Below, in pieces: positions 22,690-34,000 of a stretch of DNA of 64,000 nt. This stretch comes from Erythrocercus mccallii. Its lineage: Eukaryota; Chordata; Aves; Passeriformes; Dicruridae. A program made the position numbers and the translations under genes. Below the pieces are notes generated by a model, which ran no database searches, was not told the origin of the DNA, and saw only the letters and a program-made list of their open reading frames with translations. The DNA lies in the NCBI GenBank assembly GCA_013397435.1, contig VZRG01002034.1, forward strand, positions 62,001 through 126,000. The letters run 5' to 3'. The first letter of the stretch is position 1. Each line of letters opens with the position of its first letter.

Positions 22690-23985
22690 GACAGACAGGA
22701 CATTTAAGACATTCAATGCAACTGGAAAATGGAAAACTGTGGAGGAAAAAGGTGTAGGATCAAATAATGGACAAGGATCTCTGGCTCTCTAGGAACATGC
22801 TGGGTTAATAAGAATGAGGAGGACACTAAAAGGATGTTGCAGTGATGCAGCTGAATGGGAATGAGAATTTCAGCAGCATGGCATTACAGGGAGATACCAT
22901 GGAAAGACAAAGTACATGACTTGGCCACAATCAAGAAACAAGAATATGAAGAGTGACATATGCAGAACAGAACGCACAGACAGCAGCAGAGAGGACTAAG
23001 CAGAGGCTAACATGGCAATAATTAGAGCAAAGCAAAGGAGACTATCAAAAGAGTTAAGGAACTCTACTTTTTTAAACTCAGTTGACTTTGAAATGGTAGG
23101 TAAAGAGGTGTAGAGGCAAGATGGCTGAAGTGGTGAGGTTGGCTGTGAGACTGAGACAAGAGATAATCACCTGTGAATTGTCCTCAGTCATGTGATCCAT
23201 GGATGGCTTATTGATCAAGGAAGCTCAAGATGAAGCAGTGACCAAACCTTTGGCCAAAACAAGGTAGTTAGAAACTCTGTGAAAAAGGGAGCATCCAAGA
23301 CACAATTCGAAGAAAACAGTTCTGGATAATGGTTGGTTGGATATAGGTGAGTGTATTTTGAGGAGCAGGGAAGAGTAAAGGTCCATTGTAAGGTGGCATT
23401 ACTGTACATCTTTCTGCAAGGAGAAGAAAGAGCCAGAAAACTGTAAGAAGAGGATAGATGAGATGGATGTAGGGGCCAGAAGGGAGATTAAATGCTCCTA
23501 TGTTTTGGAAGAGGTTACAGAGGAGGAGGCAGACAGGAAGGTCAGATGGTTGAAAAGCTGCTCTGTTTTTACCTCCAAGGAGGCTGGACTGAGATGGAGA
23601 AAGATGAAAAGAGAGTTTGAGAGGTGGGTCAAGGAATGAGGTGAAGGAGCAACTGGCATAGTGCACCATCCAGTCAAGGTGAGTAGGGAGGGGAGTGACC
23701 TAGATGTGAAGATCACTGACATTAAGGGATGGGAGGGGATATGGGAGGATTTGGTAGAGGGATGTGCCACAGCCACCTAAAAGGGAGTTTGGAAGGAGGG
23801 GACAATGCAAGAGTATGAGCAGTAGCCAGGAGTAGTAAGTGGCCATGGGATGGGGGTATTAGATGTGGACTTAAGACGAATAGGGGAAAGAAGGCACGAA
23901 TAGATTCTGTGAATTTGCAGGGGTGGGAGGGAAGGAAGACAATGTCTAGGGAACATGGCAAGTTTGTGGGAACTGCCTGGGCATC
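22690..23985 (+). other. Long purine-skewed noncoding stretch
   Basis: For about 1.3 kb the plus strand is strongly purine-rich, with many GGA, GAGG and AAG words and few long pyrimidine runs. Because stop codons contain at least two purines except for their T, the pyrimidine-rich minus strand shows several long overlapping frames rich in Ser, Pro and Leu. These are explained by the skew and not by coding. The stretch could be an old unrecognised repeat or a transcribed region. I do not recognise it. Confidence 0.55.
23726..23745 (+). other. Canonical G-quadruplex motif, plus strand
   Basis: Four G runs (23726-23728, 23731-23733, 23735-23738, 23743-23745) with loops of 2, 1 and 4 bases. This is the tightest G-quadruplex motif I saw in the window and sits inside the purine-skewed stretch. 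Confidence 0.75.
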
Positions 23986-24370
23986 AGGATGAGAGGAGAC
24001 TGCCAAAATGGGGACTGGCATATGGACAACGCTGGGAGAAAAGCAGTCAAAAATTTGAAGCTGATGTTTTGTGGCCATGGATCTTTCCTATTCCCTGCTT
24101 GTGTGGAAATGCTAACCCTGTGTGATTCAATTACTTCAAATTTCCTTGATTTGGAGGCAGTTTCGTCTTCCTCAGCAACAGTGTGCACAGTCATCCCTCT
24201 AATTGCAGCAGGAGCACTGTCATACTCAGCAGGCACAGAGCTTGCAAGCTTTCAAAACATGATGGTGCTCTGGGATCAAAGCTTGCAAGGGTCCTTTTTA
24301 ATTAGTATCACTTTATATTTTGTGGCTGTCTCCACATCTCTAGCTTTAGCCTGTTGTAAATAAACACCTT
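23986..24370 (+). other. Unsupported open frame with hydrophobic segments
   Basis: A frame with an ATG at 23989 stays open for 124 codons to a TAA at 24361. The product has hydrophobic stretches near residues 65-75 and 100-120 and a run of four serines. It resembles no protein I know, has no recognisable promoter, and overlaps minus-strand frames. It could be chance. The DNA itself looks more like possible regulatory sequence, with intact TTCAATTACTTC and TTTTTAATTAG words. Confidence 0.2.
24241..24289. repeat. 12-bp perfect hairpin with CTTGCAAG palindromes
   Basis: Arms CTTGCAAGCTTT (24241-24252) and AAAGCTTGCAAG (24278-24289) are exact reverse complements with a 25-nt loop. Each arm contains the self-complementary CTTGCAAG, so the site is also a direct repeat of that octamer. 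Confidence 0.75.
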
Positions 24371-26280
24371 GGAAACCTGCATTAGGTGTAAACATGATTA
24401 TGTGAAACAAAAGGTTTGAGAGGTGTGAACTGCTTTATTTGCCTCCGGGAGTGGTTAAGCCTGACACTTAAAAGAATGATTTAAAAGTCAGCATTTCGTG
24501 TTCACAGGTGATTTTAGCTGGAAGCTCAGGTTGGGATCTTCACGCTGCCATGCAAGGAGATGAAGCCCCATATTTAATGCCTCCAGCTCCATTGTCACAA
24601 TCCGCATCTTCTTCCCAACCACTGCTGTTTATACAATCTATTTTAATGCTTGTGGAGCACTGAAAATGGCCCTGGCTGTGACTGTCTGCTGAACTGGGGT
24701 CAGGTCCGGACCCAGGGCAGGGGTCAGGGCAGAGCGGTGTCACCTGCTGCCAAGCTATGGGCGGTGGCTTGTTTGTTTTCAATGGGAGTTTTATTTTCCT
24801 TCTTTGCTCCTCTTTCCTCGTGTTTAGACATTGTTTTTCAAATGTGCCTCTGTTGAAGCTATATTTAGGACTTGTTTTCTAATTTGGCACTGTTTAGGCT
24901 CTCTCACATAGATCTTCTTGGGTTTTTTTCTTTAATTTTTATTTTAAGCACATGATACCTTTAAACGTGTAAATATCCGGCCTAATTGGAATGCCTAAAC
25001 AGTCACTTCCCAAACTGCCAAGATGTTAAAATCTGTTGATGTGTGCAGTCCCGAAGTTACCATGGCAACCACATCCATTGCCAGAGAGACATGCTAGATC
25101 CCCTTCAGCTTGTGGAGGACGCCCCTCAGCCCCAAACTTTATGCAGCAAGTTTATTTCCAGCTCCTGAGCAGTTTGCTGGGCTACAGCTGCATTCTGATG
25201 GTGGATGGGAAAGGGGAGGGAGCCCTGGCCCGCTCCCGGGTGGTCAAGGCCTCTCATGAGCCCAGGTCTTGCTGCACAGGAGGCTCAGTCTAAGCAGCCC
25301 AAGGGTGGCATCACTGTCCATCACCCTGACTGAGGCAGGACACAAGCAGGACTCTTGTGGGATAATGAGATATGTCTGACTTTCACTGGCAAATGGATGA
25401 GAACCACCTTGAGTAACCTGAGAAAGTGTGTTAATGAGTGCTGCCTTACTCTCACCATGCAATGGTGAGAGTCTCAAATAGCAGCCCAGGTGATTCTGGG
25501 CCAATCATCACCATTGCTGCTGGGGCAGCTACCAAGGAGCACAGAGAACACTCACCATGGTGCCCCAGCTCCAGTATGAAGGGGTGATCCTCTGAAAAAC
25601 CTGAGTACATTGTGGGAGAGGCACAGAGAGACACACTCAATTCCTCTTTATGAAAAATACCAGTCACCTTTTTGTCCTTCAGTTTGTTCTCTGAGGCAGC
25701 TTCTTCTGGAGCAACTTTCACAAGCTGGTTTTGTTCTCTGTCCCACAAACTACAATTATATAGTACCGTCAAGGTGAGCATGTGGAGTTTGCATTTTTTC
25801 CTTTTGTGGTAAAGAAAGCATTATGTAAGATGAAGTTTGCAGTTCCTTTTCCACATCCTTTTGTCCTTCTTTAGTCTAAGGGTTTCTACCCCTGAAAGGT
25901 CCACAAAACTAGTGTAAGAAGACTTTTGAAGAGAGGCTTGAGCATGTGCTGAGAGTTTCCTGCACCGAGGCTTCCATTGAAAATTCATGGGGATGGACTC
26001 AATGTTTACCACAGCTTCCTGGGTATGAGAATTTGTTTTCATTTTATATTTGAACTAAATCCAAGACAAACAACGTGGCTGTGCAGAAAGGTTTGCCTTT
26101 TGTCTTGCTGCTTCTGTGAAACTTGCCTGGGCTTTCCATTAGGAGTGAACATCTTTTATGATTAGTGTGTAATGTCAGACAAAATACTTAAGGACTTTGT
26201 GCTTTTAATAGTTTAATAGTATTCCTACCATCTCTGACAACTGCAATCCATGTAACCATTGGTTTTATTTTTACATCTAT
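24371..26280. other. Noncoding DNA, no gene recognised
   Basis: No gene or transposon recognised. The interval 24540-25300 is somewhat richer in GC and has three closely spaced GGG runs near 24716-24729 that fall short of a G-quadruplex motif. The rest is AT-rich. Confidence 0.6.
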
Positions 26281-26320
26281 AAATATTTATATATATATGT
26301 ATACATATATGTGCATATAT
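26281..26320. repeat. AT-rich microsatellite-like stretch
   Basis: Imperfect TA/TG dinucleotide repeats (TATATATATGTATACATATATG and similar, in short runs). Simple sequence. Confidence 0.7.
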
Positions 26321-29300
26321 CCTTTCATTTTCACAGCTGAACAGATATAGTATCAGTCATTGTGAAAGTATGCTCCAGCAATAGTCACTCTCTGCTCCTG
26401 TTTAATAACCTCTCAAGATCAATTTATTCACATCAGCATTTTCAAAAGCCATGTCAAAAAGTCTCGTCACAAACTCATGCATTTGCTTAAAATTTATAAA
26501 TATATGTTTAGAAAATAAAAAACAGGCTGGGTTTGAAGTTCTAGTTTGATTTCTGCTATTTAAAAAAAAATGCAACTGTACCTTGATCTTTTCAGATTTG
26601 CATGAGTCAAATCTGCAAGAACGAGGATTAGAAATTTAAAGATTACCGATGCTCTTGTGAAAAAGAATGATTCCAGACACAAGCCATTTGGTTTTGTTCA
26701 TTGTGGCAGCTCCTGACACAGCACTGGGGTACCAGTGAGCCAGGGTCTAGCTGAACAGGAGAACGGCAACCCCTTCAAAATGTCAGCACTTTGGGGACTT
26801 CTTTCTTCATGTTCTCTGTACCAGTCCATTTCTGTTGGTCTAGTTTATACCATGTTTACTACCCAAAACTCAAGAGTGCTCTGCAATATTTAACTTGCAT
26901 TGAGGATTATGTCAGGTTCTTAAGAGATGAGCTGTCTTTTACTGTGGCCACATCAATATACACTGGTAGTGTAAGGAGAAGCACCATCCCTTGCAGCCTG
27001 GCCAGCTCTGCTCTGCCTTTTGACTCCTGCACCAAGGGAGAAATCTGTACTGGGTTTCTCAGAACTTTCTCGGTTGATGTGAAAGCATTGTCTAAGGTTC
27101 ATAAGATAAAACAGCTTTTTTCTTCCTGGGGTGGTGGGTTGGCCACTTGACTTTGCCTTCACCTCCAGCAAGCTCTCTCTTGTTGCTGCATTCTAGGTGA
27201 TTTATCACAGAGATGTTTTCTCAGGTTCTGTAGCCTTAATAAGCATTAAGCAATATTTAAGCAAATATTTTGTTAAAAATTCACTGAAGATGCTGTGTCA
27301 GCTGGGAAATGCAGCACACTCTTCCAAAGAGGATCCCAAAAATTCCACCTGCCCCCTGGGATAACACTTCTGGAGTAAACAGGGAGGCCTCAGAGGTAGA
27401 ACGTAGGATGCTTTATTCCCCTCTAGTCCCAAACACCTGTTCTTACTTTATTCAGGGTCAGACCTGTGGTTCCCAGCTGCTGCAAATCAGAACAGTTTGG
27501 AAGATTTTCAGCTAATGAAGGAAAAAAATCAGCTGTAATCCAATTACAGAAGAAAGAGATGAAAAGGGCAGGGAGGTTTCCTGCCCCCTACACAAGGAAT
27601 GATAATTTTAACTATACTTCTAATCCTAAATATTTTAGCAAATGAGCTGCATGAGCTCACCATGCTGCTGACTCTTCCCCATTCCAGTCAGTTTATTGCC
27701 TGCACAGCCATGCAAAGCATTCCCCTCTAAAATGGATATCTCTGTTTTAAAAGGAGCTGTTCTTTGTCCTCTCTTTTTAGACTTGATCACCCTGACACAG
27801 GCAGCCTGGGAAGAGGAAACTTTACTGCCATCTGTCTCACTTTTATGAAAAGAAAGAGACATGGCTTCTCCACTCCTTGTGTCTTTTCCTTAAGCTCCAT
27901 AAGCAGGAAAGATTGCACAGCTATCTGAGCCCAAACAAGTCTACAGACAGCTTTATTTGTCCACCAATTACCACTCATTTGTCATGAATTAAGGCAGGGA
28001 AGGATGAGCAAGTTTATTTTCTATTCTAGCCCTGTTACTTCCCTGAGGATTTTCACTCTGGGGGGAGATGGAGCACATTTTTCTCTGCATACAAGTTTCA
28101 AAAACAAAAAGGAGAAGAGAGTGCCCTTCACCACTCTGGGGACATATGTCAGAGATGCTTTGAAGTTATGATACATCCTTTTCAATCCCATGTGGGTGCC
28201 ACAACCCTGGGGTCCTGCAGTCCCAGGTTAGTTCAAACCTGGTGCAGCTCTTCCAAGCAGAGCTGTGCTTGTGCCTCTCCACCGCATAAATGTACAACTC
28301 TGCCACAGACAGATGTGTGGACAACACCAGGCAACAGTAGTCTGTGTGACCTGGGGCTCTACCCTGCCTTTTCCTTTTTGGGTTCCTTCTCCCACCTATT
28401 TGGGCTCTGTTTCTCAAGGTAGAGGCTCCTCTCCCAAGCCTGTGGAGTGCTCTCCACAGAGGTGGCTCAGTACAGCAGGGAAAAATTTTTGCAGTGGAGA
28501 AGGAGCAACTGCAAGCCCAGTCAGAAAGAAAACTACTTATTTTCCTTTGGGAAAAAAAACCCCACAACATCAAAGGATTTTAATAGTGTTTAAGTAATGC
28601 TTTTTTAAATGTGAAGATACTTGTTTTCTCAGTCATTTGTAACAAAACCTATTACATGTACGACAGTGCAATCCATCATAAACACAATGAAACATGTAAG
28701 GTGGGAGGAGGAACTCATGACATGTTTTTAATAGACATTTCTTCCCTTCCCCCTCCAAACTGAAGGTATTTGTTATGACTTTTACTTAAAATGGGGAAAG
28801 AGAAGAGGGAGGAGAGTATGTTTTGAATTCACTGGAGAAGAAGGAAGATTTGTTTTGTTTTATTTTATTTTAGTAGCTCCAGGCTGCCTTTGAGTAACTA
28901 GGTATTACAGTCCTGGTGCATCTCTAATTAATAAGATCAACTGCCCCTGAATTTTCTTTTACAAACTAATTTAGATATGTCAAGGCTGCAATTATTTTGA
29001 GAAAGATCTGACTCCTTGCTTATTCATCTTTCCTCCTACTCCATGAGAAAATAAAACCTCCAGCCTAAATGCCCTTTGAAGTCTGTTTCAGGTACTTGAT
29101 TGAAAATTAAATACTGCCTTGCCGCTGTTTAAAGTGGTCAAGGTTCCCGTTCTTTTTTCTTTTTCCCTCACTGCCACCCTACAATTTGCAAAGGATAATG
29201 AACCCTGGGATCTGGCTTAGTTCCAGATACAGCCTGGTGCTGCTGGGCCCCTACTCCCCCTCTGTGATGGACGTCACGGGTGAGATGGTGGCACCACTGG

Positions 29301-31069
29301 GGTCAGTGGCAAAGCATCTGGCTCTGCTGACCCTGCAAGGTGCCGAGTGTGCTCTGGCTGCAGCTGACTTCTCAACCCCATGCAATCAAGCTCTCCCTTA
29401 GTCCCAGAGAGCCCTTGGATTCATGGGGAATGGCTCTGAAAACTCATAAAGATCAAACTGTTTATTGGGGTGAGTGGTTTACTTTTATTTGGCAGCGTTT
29501 GTGGAGCCCGGGCACCGGGCTTGTGTTATAAAAGTTATTGCAGTTCAGGTGCCTCCCAAAATCCTGCTCCAATAATCCCTTCTTGCTGGAAGCTGAAAGA
29601 AAGAAATGAGGCAGGGGAAAGGAGAAGGAGGGAGAATTTGGGCTCCCACTTGTTAAATCCTATCAGTCAAGCTTTCATCTCTTGGCTGAGGCCATGTATC
29701 TGGAATAGTCCCCTTGGGATGCTGAAAGAACAGGCTGAAACAACAAGCTCAGCCTGGGCTACGCATTTCTTCCTTGTAGGAATGGTGCAACAAGGCAGAG
29801 CAGGAGCTCCCTGACCAACACAAGAACTGTATCCACTAGCAAAAAGAAAAGCTAATTATGCCTGGGTTTTACAAGAAGATCTATTTTTTTTTTTGGTTAC
29901 AGAAGAAGTTGAGCCCCTTTAAATGAGGAAGAGCAGCCTGGTTGTGCTTTTGTTTTGGTTGCCCAAGCTGGGTTTCCTATACAGGTAGCATGACTTCACA
30001 GTGTCCTGCCTGCCATGGTGGAGAAATGTTTTTCCCCTTCTTCCCTCCCCCTCCTCTTCCCTACCAAATTCAAGCAGGATCAGCAAAAAGCCTGGCAGGA
30101 GGGACACTGGCAGGCAGGCAATTCTCCGACACCCCATTGAGCATCCTCCACCCTAACCCCTGCATGGTGTGGTTTACGACTTAGACTTTATTATCTGCTG
30201 ACAAACGAAGACTTTTCTGGAAAGCTTGCTTTTTTTCCCAGAAGCTGACAGAGCCTGACCGGAGCATAGCAAGCTCTCAGCAGAGCTTTAGCTGTGCCAA
30301 TTCATTTATTCAGAGGTCTCAAGCTAGCATTACATCCTAGGTGATCATAAATGCTGTCTGGCTGGAGTGGTGAGAGGGGAATTTCTAGCCCAGTCCTGTC
30401 TAGACCCGGGTTTGTCATGGAGCGAGTCACAAAGGGGACATTGTGAAAGTGCTCTACATGGCAGTGCCATCGTGGGGGCATTCTGGACACATCTAAAGTG
30501 TAAACCTGGCATCTGGCCCTCGTTAGGGTTGCTGGAAATAACTGGAGAGCTGCCTTTCAGTGATCTCTGAGAAGCTCATAACCTGAATGCATGTGGGCTG
30601 CTAGTAGCCAGATACTAAAACACACCTGATTTTGGGGTTTTTTTCTTTAGACCTGAAAGTTTCAAGGCTGCATTAAGGTGAATAGCAAGGACATAGGTGT
30701 GAGAAAAACATGGGTTTTTCTCTTCAATCCCAGATTGATGTTTTACCTGTGTCCAGCTCCACATAAGAAAGTGGGAGAAATAGATAAGAAATTAATATGA
30801 TATACATGTATATTTGCATAGCCATGTATACAATATGCTACCTGTGTAACATCCACACCCATTTGAAGCTGAGTTAAATGTCAGATGTGCTGTAAGATGT
30901 GTTACCGTGCAGAGGGCACAGTGAGCAGTTTCCTAAACCCTGATCATGGCAACCACTCACTGTGTGGAGAAACTTAACATTGAAAGCATGCTGATGGTGC
31001 CTGGGAGACTAAACAGTAAAGCCCTTGTAGGATGCTGTAGCACATTTATCTGTCAAGTCTTTCCACCGT
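26321..31069. other. Noncoding DNA, no gene recognised
   Basis: No exon or RNA gene recognised. Frames on both strands between 28166 and 28597 and between 29186 and 29814 overlap and match nothing known. A TTTTATTTTATTTTAG run lies near 28858-28873. An A8 run flanked by C-rich sequence lies near 28552-28565. Confidence 0.6.
26593..26615. promoter_or_regulatory. Overlapping octamer and AP-1 sites in a palindrome
   Basis: The POU octamer ATTTGCAT (26596-26603) overlaps by one base a perfect AP-1 site TGAGTCA (26603-26609). The pair sits within an 8-bp inverted repeat, CAGATTTG (26593-26600) and CAAATCTG (26608-26615), with a 7-nt centre. Both motifs match textbook consensus exactly; function is inferred. 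Confidence 0.4.
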
Positions 31070-31090
31070 CATCATCATCACCATCATCAT
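31070..31090 (+). repeat. CAT/ATC trinucleotide microsatellite
   Basis: Seven CAT-type units with one CAC interruption. Simple sequence with potential length variation. Confidence 0.8.
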
Positions 31091-34000
31091 TAACTTTTGC
31101 TTGAAATTTCGTCCCTTCACGATCCATATTTTGAACAAATGGCATGAGAGTATCAATTGTGCTTTTTCATGATCACATTTTATAGCTGAAACTGTATTTT
31201 AAATATGGAAGGGGTGAGATAAGGAAAATGTTAGTATGGAATGTGTGAAGACCACCGTCAGGCAACTCTACCCTCCCAGGGCACCCTTTCACATTCTTAC
31301 TCTAGTCTGGCCTCTTGCAAAGTACTGCAATATCACATTTCCTCAAAGTCAAAGCTTTGCCAAATGAAACACAAGCCTCTTTAGATCCGTTTTCACCAGT
31401 ATTTGTTTCCAATTATAACAACATAGCTACTTTATTGAACATACTCCCTATCATTGTTTCTCAGTGAAGCTAACATTTTTAAGTCTGAATGTGAGTAGAA
31501 AATGATGACTTATTTATGAACGGTTTTCAGTGGGAAAAATACAGCAACTCTGTGGTATTTTGAAATGTTATCTCCCCCCCTCCCCTTCCTTTCTAATGAT
31601 GATTTTAGGAACTTAAACCCTAACAATGTGGAATTTTCCTCTCTGTGCATGTGGTGGTTTGCCTGTCAGATGGTTAGAGAACAGGATCTCTCATAAGGAC
31701 AGGCTGCTGACACAGACCTGCCCAATGCTAGAATGAAATTTTTACAGAAGCTTCTCTGTTTTGACCCAAAACATTCTGGGTTTTGCTAAGCCAAGTATTG
31801 TAAGCCTGTGCTTGTTTCTCCTTCAAGCAAAAAGTGTGTTCCAAGCCTTGTGCAAAGGATCCTCATAAACATAACTTTATTTTTATTTTTACTGAAGTTG
31901 GGTAGAATACCCCTGAGCACAGTTACTCCCCTGCTTGGAGAAGGAAGCTCTCCATACTTCTTATGCATCTAAAAATAATCCAGAATTAAATATGTATTGG
32001 TGCATTCCTGTAATCTGCGTCTTAGGCTGTTATGTATATTATCTTTGTACATCAGACTGCACAAGTTATTTTTAAGTCCAAATTTTCTTCTCTTTATCCC
32101 ATTCCAAAAACAATAAACTAAGCTCACAAGAAAAAGGAATAATAACATATAACCTCGCTGTAAACACATGGGTATCACTCCAACAGAATTCCTCTACTGT
32201 CTAGCAGCCACCCCAGATCTCACCTCCTCTTGCAGGTCACAGTGTTCCATTAGACTGGGGGTTGTATTCCAGTAGAAACCACTGGGTATTTATAGTGCTG
32301 TTCTGCACTGCCTTGTACAAGGCTTTCTTTGGCTGAAAGCTCACCTAAACCCACCAAGACACTTTACACCCATGCAGCCCAGCTAGGGTCACAGCCTTGC
32401 TGCAGAGAATGTCCTTACAGTGGATGTGATGTTCCTCCTGCCAGCCCTCACCTCTCAGAGCTGGTACTGGAAACCCCAGGTGGAGGCTTGTGGGTCCTTT
32501 CACCTCAAGAAACAAACAAAAAAATTCTATCCCTCGCACTTCTAGGAAAGAAATGGGGTCACACAGCAGATCGATTGCGACAGAGGAGCCAAGCACCCAG
32601 TAAGAACCCAGCAAGCCACATCACCTTCCCGTCTCATCCAGGGAAGATGCATTTTTGAAGCTGTATTTAGCAGATGTTGGCTACAGTGCTGCGGCAAAAT
32701 GCACACTGGACAAAAATAGCTGCGATCATATTTCCTTCTGTTGGCCTCGTGGGTTGGGGGATGTGGGAAGATTTCTCTCTCTGCTGGGGTCAGAGCAGGG
32801 CAATGTTTGTTGTCTTCTGCCTACTGTCATGTGCCCCATAAAGCCCAAAAGAGGCCTTCTCTCTATTGAAAGAAGTACTTGGCATATTTGGAGCACATGC
32901 TGACACCAGTTGCTTTTCAAAGGCTCTGTAAATTCCAGCTCACTCTTCTGTCCAATTTTCCATTCAGAGACACAGCAAGGGGCATTTGGCAGACCATGAA
33001 ATAAAACTGCACGTGCTGTAATCCTTTCCAGGGTGAGCCTCAAGCTCTTGCTCCCTCTCCTCCCTCCCTCTCCTTTTCATTGCCAGTCTCTTTCTATACA
33101 AGTGTGACCAACTACAGGAGCACCTTGCTTGGATTAGACAAGGTCATGGAAAACTCTTGGAAAATCTAGGGCTTGTTATGAGCTCAAGGAGCAGTGATAC
33201 TGACCTTACCAGTTTTAATAGCACAGGGGTTTAAATCCACCCTATGAGCTGTCTTTTGTTTTCTCCCCCTCCTTCCACAGCTAGCCAAGGTTAACTCTTT
33301 GCAGGCTTGGGAAGGGCTACTTTGTCAGCCATAACAGAGTAATACACAGTGTCTAAATCACTTCTACTGTACCTGTGGACAGGCAAAACAGGCAATTCTC
33401 TGATGTGTGACTGAGCCCAGAGGGGTTTGCAGTAGATATGCCAACACCTTCAGTGTATTCCTGAATTAATTTGATATTCCCTCCTCAGCACTGAAGGAGC
33501 CCGCTGCCTTGCTCAGAGTTTAAACCATGAGAGCAAAAGGAATGTTCCTTGGCCTCAGTGTCTGTCGGGTCTTACTCTGCAAGGGAACCTTTAGAGTGTA
33601 CCAGTGGAAAAGTGGTGCAGAACACAGCAGTGGAAGCGATCCTTAGGAAAATCAAGAGGATGGGGGGAGAGACTTCATGCCAGTAACTCATGAGCTTTAG
33701 GGACCAAACCTACTTAGTTATTTTAAATTGGCTTTGTTCCATTGACTTGGTTTCTCACTTATGCGTAGCTTTGTGTGTTTCCAGATCCTTTAATTTTAGG
33801 CCTCTGAGAAAAAAAAAAAGAGAAAAAAAAAGTCTATCTGATTTCCCAGTCTCTATTTTCCTAAGCAAGATTGCTGTTCCAGACATCTCATGGCTCAGTA
33901 CTGCTGGCTGTCAGTTTGCTCCCTCTTCTCCTCCTTTCCCCTCGCACCAGCCTCCAGCCACTTGCTCCCATTTCACTTCTGAGTTAAAACAAAGGCAAAA

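Noticed and set aside
23215..24236. Series of long overlapping minus-strand frames rich in Ser, Pro and Leu
   Set aside because: They lie opposite a purine-skewed strand, where stop codons are rare by composition. They overlap each other in different registers and match no protein family.
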